DNA from: Bacteroidota bacterium
GTDB taxonomy: Bacteria; Bacteroidota; Ignavibacteria; Tepidaquicellales; Tepidaquicellaceae
Reading direction: 5' to 3'
Length of the DNA: 64,000 nucleotides
NCBI GenBank assembly: GCA_018266845.1
Contig: JAFDZO010000016.1
Location: 24,595-88,594, forward strand
Every line of letters begins with the position of its first letter. The stretch's first letter is position 1. The translations under genes were made by a program, and so were the position numbers. Below the pieces are notes generated by a model. That model had not been told where the DNA came from, ran no database searches, and saw only the letters and a list, made by a program, of their open reading frames with translations. Positions 57,202 to 64,000 of the stretch are shown here, piece after piece.

Positions 57202-58539
57202 ATGATTCTATATAGATACATATTAAAGGCGCATCTCGGACCATTTCTATTTTCTTTCTTTACTATTTTTTTTCTTTTTTTATTTCAGTTTTTAATCAAA
57301 GCGTTAGACCAGCTTGTCGGCAAAGGTCTCAGTCTTTGGATTATCTTCCAGCTTATCGCGTATAACCTCGCGTGGATTGTTACACTTGCCGCTCCTATGG
57401 CAGTGCTTGTTGCAACACTTATGGCGTTCGGCTCGCTTTCATCCGATAATGAAATTACCATTATGAAGGCAGGCGGAATAAGTCTTCCGCGTTTGATGGC
57501 TCCCGTAATTATTGCTGCAGTAATCTTATCTTATTTGATGGTAAGATTTAATAATGATATTCTTCCAGAAGCAAATCATAAGGCAAGAGTTCTCCTTACC
57601 GATATTTCAAAAACGAAACCGACTTTCATTCTTGAACCCGGAAAATTTTCCGATGACATAGGAGGATTTAAAATTCTCGTTAAAAAAACTTTTGAGAATA
57701 ATAATAATCTTGAGGATATTTACATATCGGATTATTCTAATCCCGTAACCAGAAATGTTATCACGGCGGAAAAAGGCGATATAAGCTTTACAAGTGATTT
57801 TAATCACATAGTGATGAATCTCACAAACGGAGAAATTCACCAGTTGAATAATCTTGATTACACTAATAAATACCGTGTAGTAAAATTTGATAAACATAGA
57901 ATCATAATGGATGCAAAGGGATTCGGCTTTCAGCAGTCGGGAGAGAACGCATTTTCAAGAGGGGATAGAGAGCTTTCTTCCTACGCAATGAACAGAATAG
58001 TTGACAGCCTGAGAAAATCTTCGGAGACAATCGGGCAGACATATCTGAACAGAGGTTTACCCGATATAAAAAATTTGATAAAGATTGCCTATAAAGATAC
58101 TACCTATAAAGCGCCGCCCCCTGTTCCGTTTGCGGAGCAGGATACATCAAGAAAAAATTTTGCTTCATATGATTCCCTTAAAAACCTTACATCAAGAATT
58201 TTATCTTTAGCGGGTGATTTTAAAAACAGCGGGAGAATAAGCAAAGATATAGAAAAGCAAATTGACCAATACGATGTGGAAATTTATAAAAAATATTCCA
58301 TACCTTTTGCATGCGTAGTGTTTGCCCTCATTGGCGCGCCGCTTGGATACAGAGTGCGTAAAGGGGGATTCGGAATTGCTGCGGGGCTTTCACTTTTGTT
58401 CTTTATTATCTACTGGGCATCGCTTGTGGGCGGGGAGAAGTTTGCCGATAGGGCATTGCTCAGTCCGCTGCTCGGAATGTGGGCTGCAAATATTGTGCTT
58501 GGCGCATTCGGATTATTTTTGATGAAGAAATTGTCGTAG
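57202..58539 (+). CDS. LptF/LptG-family permease (YjgP/YjgQ)
   Basis: A 445-residue inner-membrane permease: three helices at each end (residues about 15-36, 56-76, 100-118, then about 365-440) around a central jellyroll domain (about 140-260), the architecture of LptF/LptG, which extract lipopolysaccharide from the inner membrane with LptB. Family features are the N-terminal YRYILKAHLGPFLFSFF and the PLGYR.RKGG.GI loop before the last helices. One of the pair only; the partner is elsewhere. The next gene starts 3 nt later. Confidence 0.92.
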   Translation: MILYRYILKAHLGPFLFSFFTIFFLFLFQFLIKALDQLVGKGLSLWIIFQLIAYNLAWIVTLAAPMAVLVATLMAFGSLSSDNEITIMKAGGISLPRLMAPVIIAAVILSYLMVRFNNDILPEANHKARVLLTDISKTKPTFILEPGKFSDDIGGFKILVKKTFENNNNLEDIYISDYSNPVTRNVITAEKGDISFTSDFNHIVMNLTNGEIHQLNNLDYTNKYRVVKFDKHRIIMDAKGFGFQQSGENAFSRGDRELSSYAMNRIVDSLRKSSETIGQTYLNRGLPDIKNLIKIAYKDTTYKAPPPVPFAEQDTSRKNFASYDSLKNLTSRILSLAGDFKNSGRISKDIEKQIDQYDVEIYKKYSIPFACVVFALIGAPLGYRVRKGGFGIAAGLSLLFFIIYWASLVGGEKFADRALLSPLLGMWAANIVLGAFGLFLMKKLS

Positions 58540-58542
58540 GGC

Positions 58543-59049
58543 ATGAAAAAATTTTTATTGATAAGTGCTGTAAATATTTTTTTGTTAGCCGCGTTATCGT
58601 ATTTTTTTAAGATTGCATATAAGAGCGGTGATTTAATATTGCTGAGTTTATTCGTATCGTTTATCATAACTCCATTTGTTTTATCCACCTTTAACTTCAG
58701 AGTCAGCGGTAATATAATACTAAGTCTTTTTTTAACATTATCATTTCTTACTATCCAATACGGTTTGGATTATTGGTTGCTTGCCGATACAATAGGGGAG
58801 CATGATGTAGAAGCATATTTTCTGGCAGCCTGCTTAAGCTTTTTGATAGCTACGGGATATTGCATGTTGCTTAACTGGCTTGGAAATATTATGTTTTTCA
58901 TAAAAGAGGATAGAAACTTAAGTAGAAAATCGAAGATTATAAACATGTTAGCTTTGTTTCTACTTTTTTGTTTGTTTTTTATATTGATAAGTCAATCCAG
59001 TTTGGACATGAGAGAGTCTGCAAGGAATTTATTTAATTTACCCAATTAG
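58543..59049 (+). CDS. Small multi-pass membrane protein, unknown
   Basis: A 168-residue protein with five hydrophobic stretches (residues about 4-22, 28-46, 50-73, 88-115, 127-150). The sequence is Leu/Phe/Ile-rich and shows no conserved motif I recognise. It follows the LptF/G permease by 3 nt and is probably cotranscribed, so an envelope role is conceivable but not shown. Confidence 0.6.
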   Translation: MKKFLLISAVNIFLLAALSYFFKIAYKSGDLILLSLFVSFIITPFVLSTFNFRVSGNIILSLFLTLSFLTIQYGLDYWLLADTIGEHDVEAYFLAACLSFLIATGYCMLLNWLGNIMFFIKEDRNLSRKSKIINMLALFLLFCLFFILISQSSLDMRESARNLFNLPN

Positions 59050-59072
59050 AAGTAAGAAAGGTGATTTTCTCT

Positions 59073-59118
59073 CGTTATGAAGCGGAATTTATCCCGATGT
59101 ATCGGGAGTTTCGTAACG
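59073..59118. repeat. Nested palindrome (REP-like within REP-like)
   Basis: Outer arms CGTTATGAAGC / GTTTCGTAACG (imperfect) enclose an inner perfect palindrome TCCCGAT / ATCGGGA around GT, at 59092-59107. The inner unit appears to occupy the TCC/GGA apex of the outer one. Confidence 0.7.
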
Positions 59119-59193
59119 TATAAAATTATTTTAGTGAAGTTTTGTGTTTTAGTGTTTTCGCGGCAAAAATTATTCTATAAATAAATTACAAAT

Positions 59194-59610
59194 ATGAACG
59201 ACTGCATCTTTTGTAAAATAATAAACCGTGAAGCGCCGTCTTCAATTGTTTACGAAGACGATATTGCAGTCGCATTTATGGATATACAGCCCGTGAACAA
59301 AGGGCATACGCTTGTCATTCCCAAAAAGCATTTTGTAACAATGGATGACTGCGATGAGGAAACTGCAAAGCATTTAATTTCAGTCGTAAAAAAACTGAAT
59401 GTGCAGGTTGCAAAAGCAACCGGGGCAAAAGGAATTTTTAATGCGGTAATGAACGGGGAAGAAGCCGGACAGGAAGTTTTTCATCTGCATTTTCATATCA
59501 TACCGAGATTTCACGGCGACGGCTTCGGGTTTTACTTCCCGAAGGAATATAAGAATTTGCCGGAACGCTCTTCATTGGATGAAATGGCGGAGAAGATAAG
59601 AAAAAGCTAG
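59194..59610 (+). CDS. HIT-family hydrolase
   Basis: A 138-residue histidine-triad protein. The catalytic motif HLHFHIIPRF (H-x-H-x-H, residues about 97-106) is intact, and CIFCKIINREAPSSIVYEDD with IQPVNKGHTLVIPKKHF fits the HINT-like branch. It hydrolyses nucleoside phosphoramidates or similar substrates in the cytoplasm. It stands alone before a 495-nt gap. Confidence 0.93.
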   Translation: MNDCIFCKIINREAPSSIVYEDDIAVAFMDIQPVNKGHTLVIPKKHFVTMDDCDEETAKHLISVVKKLNVQVAKATGAKGIFNAVMNGEEAGQEVFHLHFHIIPRFHGDGFGFYFPKEYKNLPERSSLDEMAEKIRKS

Positions 59611-60105
59611 TTTTTTGTTCGGGCGTTTCTATAGATTGTGTATGGTTAAAAATTGAGTTAGTGAAATTTTGAGTTTTAGAGTTTTAGTGGCTAATATTTT
59701 AACTTGGGAGCGAAGCACATAAATTTTTCCTATATATAGTAATAGGTAAAAAGTTCTTTGAAAAAAATTTCTAAATTCATATTTTTAAAAAGCTCTTTGT
59801 CATATTGGGAAATTGTATCTCCCCGGATAAAAAATGTATCTCAAAGCAGGGTGAAATTCCTCAGCGAAAAAAAATTAAAAAATCAGTAATTTGAGAAAAA
59901 ACTTACGAGGGGGCGTAAGTTTTGCAGTATGTTTTCTCCGTATTTACACCCCCAAAAAAAATAAAATTTTTTAAAAAAAGTATCTTAGAAGTAAAACCAA
60001 ATTCCTGCTTGGGAAAGTCAGAGCGGGGAGTTAGAAAAAAATAAATTTAGGCATTTTTAGTTCATTTAATTTATTTTCATTAATGAGTATATTCATAAAG
60101 AATTT
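59611..60105. other. Gene-free gap before the SRP RNA
   Basis: No credible reading frame. It holds copy 2 of the two-copy repeat (59656-59960). A TATATT sequence at about 60089-60094, 12 nt before the SRP RNA, may be its -10 element. Confidence 0.7.
59656..59960. repeat. Two-copy intergenic repeat, copy 2
   Basis: Counterpart of 19161-19427. Conserved: the TTAGTGA...GTTTTAGTGG block, the CCTAT...ATAGG dyad near 59729, and CTTACG (59902-59907) / CGTAAG (59914-59919). The alternative stem GGGGGCGTAA / TTACACCCCC (59909-59918 / 59944-59953) carries one C-A mismatch here, so only copy 1 keeps it perfect. Confidence 0.65.
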
Positions 60106-60206
60106 GTCAAGCCCCGAACAATGCGGTGTTACCCAACCCCGCCAGGTCAGGAATGAAGCAACGGTAAGTAATTATCTCATGTGATTCGGGTGTCTTGGCT
60201 TTTTTA
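60106..60206 (+). ncRNA. ffs: Signal recognition particle RNA (4.5S, small bacterial type)
   Basis: The conserved helix 8 is plain: GCCAGG then TCA-GGAA-TGA then AGCAAC, which is the E. coli pattern CAGG-stem-GGAA tetraloop-stem-AGCA. The ends pair: GTCAAG with CTTGGC and CCGAA with TTCGG, closing a single long hairpin of ~95 nt. It ends in GGC followed by a six-T terminator. It binds Ffh and directs membrane proteins to the translocon. It is a single-copy gene upstream of the oxidoreductase. Confidence 0.92.
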
Positions 60207-60244
60207 CTCCTTCAAAAAACTTCAAATACAAACCATTCTTTTTT

Positions 60245-61249
60245 ATGAGCAAAACCCAACTCGCAATTGTAGGACTCGGCGGAATAGCGCAGGTAAACCA
60301 TATTCCTATTCTCTCAAAAATGAGCGACGTAGAGATTTCTGCTGTATGCGATTTAGAATTATCAAAAGCGAAAACTATAGCAGCTAAGTACGGAATCAAA
60401 AAAAGCTATAAAGATTTTGATAAGATGCTTGAGGAAAACCCTGACGTATCTGCCGTAATTATTACTGCGCAGACCGATGCCCACAAAGAGCTTGCTTTGA
60501 AATCTTTTGCTGCCGGAAAAGACGTGCTTGTAGAAAAGCCCATTGCGAGAAACTATGCAGAAGCCGAAGATATTGTAGAAGCCGCTAAAAAGCATAAAAA
60601 GAAATTAATGATAGGGATGAACAACAGGTTTCGCAATGATGTTATGCTAATGAAAACTTTTGTTAAAGGAAAAGAAATCGGCGAGCCTTTTTATGTAAAA
60701 ACAGGATGGACTAAGATACAAAGCTCCGACCAGAAATGGTTTCTTGAAAAAGAAAAAGCAGGAGGTGGCGTATTTCTCGATAACGGAATTGTTATGCTTG
60801 ATTTAGGTATGTGGATGCTTGGATTTCCAGAACCGCTTAGCGTTTCGGCTGTAAATTACAACCACAATACTAAGAATGTTGAAGACTCCAGTATCGTGCT
60901 TATCAAGTTTAAAAACGGCTCTACTCTTACAATTGAAACAAGCTGGAGCTTGCAGCGAGACGGCGAGTTGTTTTATTGCAATGTATTCGGCAAGACAGGA
61001 AGCTCGGCTATTAATCCATTGAGAATTTATAAAAGAATGGATGAGAAATTGTTTAACATCACACCGAAAGTTGTAATGCCGGCAAATCAGTTTAAAAAAA
61101 GCTACGAGCTTGAGCTTCAGCATTTCATAAAGGTAATCAATAACGAGGTAAGCATTATTTCAAATGGTGATGAAGCGCTTTCGAGAATGAAAGTTGTGGA
61201 TGCTATTTATAAATCGGCGCAGCTTGGAAAAGAAGTGATTATTAAATAA
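60245..61249 (+). CDS. Gfo/Idh/MocA-family oxidoreductase
   Basis: A 334-residue NAD(P)-dependent oxidoreductase. The Rossmann start LAIVGLGGIAQVNHIPIL (residues 6-23), VEKPIARNYAEA (about 95-106, with the catalytic Lys of EKP) and the C-terminal alpha/beta domain (WFLEKEKAGGGVFLDNGIVMLDLGMWMLG, about 160-188) are typical. Substrates of the family are sugars, inositols and related polyols; none can be assigned. It is 39 nt after the SRP RNA. Confidence 0.9.
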   Translation: MSKTQLAIVGLGGIAQVNHIPILSKMSDVEISAVCDLELSKAKTIAAKYGIKKSYKDFDKMLEENPDVSAVIITAQTDAHKELALKSFAAGKDVLVEKPIARNYAEAEDIVEAAKKHKKKLMIGMNNRFRNDVMLMKTFVKGKEIGEPFYVKTGWTKIQSSDQKWFLEKEKAGGGVFLDNGIVMLDLGMWMLGFPEPLSVSAVNYNHNTKNVEDSSIVLIKFKNGSTLTIETSWSLQRDGELFYCNVFGKTGSSAINPLRIYKRMDEKLFNITPKVVMPANQFKKSYELELQHFIKVINNEVSIISNGDEALSRMKVVDAIYKSAQLGKEVIIK

Positions 61250-61286
61250 AAACTTAACATTTTCTTTACATTAGGATTGTATATTT

Positions 61287-62000
61287 ATGAAAAACATAAA
61301 AGTGAAAAAGAAAATATTAGTTGTAGATGACGAAAAAGATATTGTAGATATTTTAAAATACAATCTTGAGAAGGAACACGAGTTTGATGTTCTAACTGCT
61401 TACAACGGCAAAGAGGCGCTTTCCTTAGTTGAAAACAACCCTGACTTAATTTTGCTTGATATTATGATGCCAGAACTGAACGGATTTGATGTATGCAAGC
61501 AGCTGAAGCAAAATCCTGCAACGGCAAAAATTCCCGTGATATTTCTTACCGCTAAAGAAAATGAAATAGATGAGATTTTAGGGCTTGAGCTTGGCGCAGA
61601 TGATTATATCCACAAACCGCTTTCTCCGAGAAAAGTAATTGCAAGAGTGAAGTCTGTAATAAGAAGGAGCAATGTTGAGCATGAAAAAAACGGCAAGATA
61701 GATGAGATAATAAAGTTTAAAAATCTTGAAGTTGATAGTTTAACACACTCCGTAAAAATAAATAAAAAAGAAGTTTTCTTTCCGAAAAAAGAATTTCAGT
61801 TATTGCATTTTTTAATTGCTAACAGAGGCAGAGTTTATTCAAGAGAAACTTTGCTGAATCAAATCTGGGGAGAGAATATTTATGTTGTGGATAGAACAGT
61901 TGATGTTCACGTTGCAAAGGTGAGGGAAAAGCTCGGCGAATACAATGAGTATATCGAAACTATAAAAGGTTTAGGATATAGATTCAAAGAAGCGAAGTAA
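61287..62000 (+). CDS. PhoB/OmpR-type response regulator
   Basis: A 237-residue regulator. Receiver domain: acidic pair in VVDDEKD, phospho-acceptor Asp58 in LLDIMMPELNG, then LTAKENEIDEILGLELGADDYIHKP. The OmpR-type winged helix follows (about 135-233) with FPKKEFQLLHFLIANRGRVYSRETLLNQIWG and RTVDVHVAKVREKLGEYNEYIETIKGLGYRF. It is coupled to the kinase gene 12 nt downstream. Phosphate limitation is the usual cue for this class, but not proven here. Confidence 0.95.
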   Translation: MKNIKVKKKILVVDDEKDIVDILKYNLEKEHEFDVLTAYNGKEALSLVENNPDLILLDIMMPELNGFDVCKQLKQNPATAKIPVIFLTAKENEIDEILGLELGADDYIHKPLSPRKVIARVKSVIRRSNVEHEKNGKIDEIIKFKNLEVDSLTHSVKINKKEVFFPKKEFQLLHFLIANRGRVYSRETLLNQIWGENIYVVDRTVDVHVAKVREKLGEYNEYIETIKGLGYRFKEAK

Positions 62001-62012
62001 TTATATTTATAC

Positions 62013-63095
62013 ATGAAGAACAGATTAAAACTCTTCTCAAAATTTACTTTATTATACTCCTTTCTTTTTTTAGCAGCCATAATTTTACTGTCAAAAATAA
62101 TTGATGTTTCCAATGAAACGCTTTTCTTTTCTTCAGCCGTTATACTTATTTGCTATGGTGTAACATTTGCTTTCATTAAGTTTGAATTGTTTAAACCTCT
62201 GCAAGAGCTTTCAAAAATTACAACTAAACTTAGCGCTAAAAATAAAAACGCCGGCGATTTAGAAAATGAAATTACAGATGTAAATGAAATTCTTGCCGAA
62301 CTTATTACCTATAGAGATGCGAAATCAAAATCGCTGTACATATATAACATAAATAACCTTCTCATTAATGTTGCCGAGAGACTTTCAAATGATTTGCAGA
62401 CTGCAAAAACTTTCAAAGTAAACAGAAATGAATTTCTTGGTAATGTAACGCATGAGCTGCGCACTCCTATTTTTGCAATTCAACTTTCACTGGAAACTCT
62501 TCTTGACGGCGCAATGAACGATAAATCAGTCAGTGAAGATTTTTTAAACCGCGCTATTAAACAGACTTACCGGTTAAAAGATTTAGTAGATGACTTAATC
62601 AGTATTTCTAAACTGGAAGCAGGAATGAAAATGAGTAAGCGGTATTTCAGGGTTAATGATATGATAAAGCGGACGATTGATGATTTGCAGGGAATTGCAA
62701 ATAAAAAAAATATTACGATTGAATTTAATCCCGGAAGCTCGAACGGTGTGAGCGTCTTCGGAGATGAAGAGAGATTAAAGCAGGTGATGATTAACCTTAT
62801 TGATAATGCTGTGAAATATACAAATTCAGATGGTGTGATAAAAGTAACAACCGAAATGAAGCCGAAGGAAGTTACTATTGCAGTAGAAGATAACGGGATT
62901 GGAATTCCGAAAGTTGATTTGCCCAGAGTGTTCGAGCGGTTTTACCGTGTGGATAAAACCCGTTCCCGCGATGTTGGCGGAAGCGGTCTTGGGCTTTCAA
63001 TTGTGAAGCATATACTTGAGTCGCACAAAAGCTCTATCAAAGTTGAGAGCGAAGAAAACAAAGGGACTCGGTTTGAGTTTAATCTGATGCGTTAA
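62013..63095 (+). CDS. Sensor histidine kinase, PhoR-like, short periplasmic loop
   Basis: A 360-residue kinase. Two N-terminal helices (about 9-30 and 36-56) are joined by a loop of only ~6 residues, so it has almost no periplasmic sensor. A short linker is followed by the DHp domain [23 protein letters not shown] (His147) and the ATPase domain with [14 protein letters not shown] (N box), VEDNGIGIP (G1), FERFYR (F box) and [13 protein letters not shown] (G2). It phosphorylates the regulator encoded 12 nt upstream. The last 4 nt (TTAA) overlap the convergent gatA stop. Confidence 0.94.
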   Translation: MKNRLKLFSKFTLLYSFLFLAAIILLSKIIDVSNETLFFSSAVILICYGVTFAFIKFELFKPLQELSKITTKLSAKNKNAGDLENEITDVNEILAELITYRDAKSKSLYIYNINNLLINVAERLSNDLQTAKTFKVNRNEFLGNVTHELRTPIFAIQLSLETLLDGAMNDKSVSEDFLNRAIKQTYRLKDLVDDLISISKLEAGMKMSKRYFRVNDMIKRTIDDLQGIANKKNITIEFNPGSSNGVSVFGDEERLKQVMINLIDNAVKYTNSDGVIKVTTEMKPKEVTIAVEDNGIGIPKVDLPRVFERFYRVDKTRSRDVGGSGLGLSIVKHILESHKSSIKVESEENKGTRFEFNLMR

Positions 63096-64000
63096 TCTTT
63101 CAACAATTCTGCCATTTGTAATAAACCCGCCTCATCAAATTTTTTGCCCATAATCTGTATTCCGAAAGGCAATCCGCCTTTATCTTTTCCCGCCGGAACA
63201 GAGATTCCGCAAACACCTGAAAGATTTACCGATACAGTATAAATATCATTCAAATACATAGCAAGCGGGTCATCAACTTTATCTCCAATTTTAAAAGCCG
63301 GAGTCGGAGTAGTAGGCGAAATTATGAAATCAACTTTTTCAAAAGCATCTTCAAAATCTTTTTTAATAAGATTTCTTACTTTTTGCCCTTTGCGGTAGTA
63401 AGCATCGTAATAGCCGGATGAAAGAACATAAGTGCCGAGCATTATCCTTCGTTTTACTTCAGCGCCAAATCCTTCTGAGCGGGTATTAACATACATATCT
63501 TCCAGCACGTTTGAGTTTTCAGAACGCACTCCATAGCGCACTCCGTCATATCGGGCGAGATTACTTGATGCCTCAGCGCAGGTTAAAATGTAATAAGTTG
63601 GTATTCCGTATTTTGTATGCGGCAGATGAATTTCTTCAACGTCAAAACCTTTGTTTTTAAGGTGTTCAAGCTTAGCTAAAATACCTTGCTTAACTTCATC
63701 ATTCAAACCTTCGCCGAAATATTCGGGAGCAAATCCGATTCTTATTTTTTTAGGATCTAATGGTTTTTTAAAATCCGAAGCATAATCAGGCACTTCCACA
63801 CCGGCAGAAGTCGAATCCTGCTCGTCTCTGCCCGCTATCACTTTTAATACTTTTGCAATATTTTCGTTTTCTTTTGCAAAAATTCCAATTGAATCAAACG
63901 ATGAAGCAAATGCAACAAGCCCGAACCGTGAAATCCTGCCGTAGGTTGCTTTCAGTCCTGTAATACCGCAAAAGGATGCGGGCTGCCTGATAGAACCGCC
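63092..64000 (-). CDS. gatA: Asp-tRNA(Asn)/Glu-tRNA(Gln) amidotransferase subunit A, 5' end outside window
   Basis: The frame is open through the right edge, so the gene begins beyond the window; the Met at 63841 is internal. The visible 302 residues start with [39 protein letters not shown], the amidase signature of GatA including the first part of its Ser-cis-Ser-Lys site region. Further on come [12 protein letters not shown] and [14 protein letters not shown] with the amidase tail. GatA hydrolyses glutamine to supply ammonia for amidating misacylated Glu-tRNA(Gln) or Asp-tRNA(Asn). gatB/gatC are not in the window. Confidence 0.96.
   Translation of the reverse strand, partial: GGSIRQPASFCGITGLKATYGRISRFGLVAFASSFDSIGIFAKENENIAKVLKVIAGRDEQDSTSAGVEVPDYASDFKKPLDPKKIRIGFAPEYFGEGLNDEVKQGILAKLEHLKNKGFDVEEIHLPHTKYGIPTYYILTCAEASSNLARYDGVRYGVRSENSNVLEDMYVNTRSEGFGAEVKRRIMLGTYVLSSGYYDAYYRKGQKVRNLIKKDFEDAFEKVDFIISPTTPTPAFKIGDKVDDPLAMYLNDIYTVSVNLSGVCGISVPAGKDKGGLPFGIQIMGKKFDEAGLLQMAELLKD

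Noticed and set aside
60106..60206. tRNA or tmRNA gene
   Set aside because: The GGAA tetraloop with the CAGG/AGCA internal loop identifies SRP RNA; no cloverleaf or CCA end is present. No tRNA-like fold was noticed elsewhere in the window.

Overview
The window is a 64 kb piece of a bacterial chromosome. It is AT-rich and densely coding, with short gaps, frequent 4-nt gene overlaps and few Shine-Dalgarno sequences. Four secreted proteins end in an Asn-(Tyr/Phe)-Pro-Asn-Pro-Phe-Asn-Pro signature followed by a beta-sandwich tail. That is the type A C-terminal sorting domain of the type IX secretion system (T9SS). Together with a PorX-type regulator, a PorZ-like propeller protein, BBP2-type porin and candidate Bacteroidota-like TAAATTT promoter boxes, this points to the Bacteroidota/Chlorobiota/Ignavibacteriota group, most probably an Ignavibacteria-like organism. 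This placement is inference: there is no rRNA gene here. The first gene and the last gene (gatA) are cut by the window edges.

Layout. 0-7 kb: small membrane and enzyme genes (methyltransferase, DUF486, VOC, NTPase) and a minus-strand operon of a membrane protein, queA and an M1 peptidase. 7-14.5 kb: a T9SS-exported protein with a predicted Cys-Gln thioester domain, a large TPR lipoprotein, and a very AT-rich accessory block (small antitoxin-like protein, HEPN-type Ymh protein, 4-TM membrane protein). 14.5-24 kb: cmk-rpsA, a 1.1 kb non-coding stretch full of palindromes, a TMEM175 channel, a TspO relative, icd. 24-38.5 kb: Nudix and M15 enzymes, T9SS propeller protein, porX, tsaE-tsaB, a DUF1573-cytochrome c fusion, accD, panC, a GlmU-like uridylyltransferase, a VapBC-like pair, glmM, an oligopeptide ABC ATPase, hutI and a PQQ-type sugar dehydrogenase. 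38.5-49 kb: hisA, PorZ-like protein, T9SS subtilase, NlpC/P60-like protein, porin and a REP-associated tyrosine transposase (RAYT). 49-64 kb: ppk1 with a half-length carB, two paralogous small membrane proteins separated by a palindrome array, T9SS endonuclease I, kbl, an LptF/G permease, HIT protein, SRP RNA, an oxidoreductase, a PhoB/PhoR-like two-component pair and gatA.

How the parts work together. PorX and the PorZ-like protein are T9SS regulation/attachment components, and four genes supply likely T9SS cargo: thioester protein, propeller, subtilase and nuclease. The RAYT gene is flanked on both sides by palindromes with 11-nt arms and a constant TCC(N)/(N)GGA apex. About twenty related palindromes, with arms that differ but stay self-complementary, are scattered through intergenic DNA and form an ~84-bp-period array at 53.0-53.26 kb. 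This RAYT/palindrome system is the best candidate for something undescribed. A second, unrelated repeat occurs at 19.3 and 59.9 kb and can form two mutually exclusive hairpins. A third type of palindrome sits where the start of tsaE should be, leaving that gene without an ATG, GTG or TTG start.
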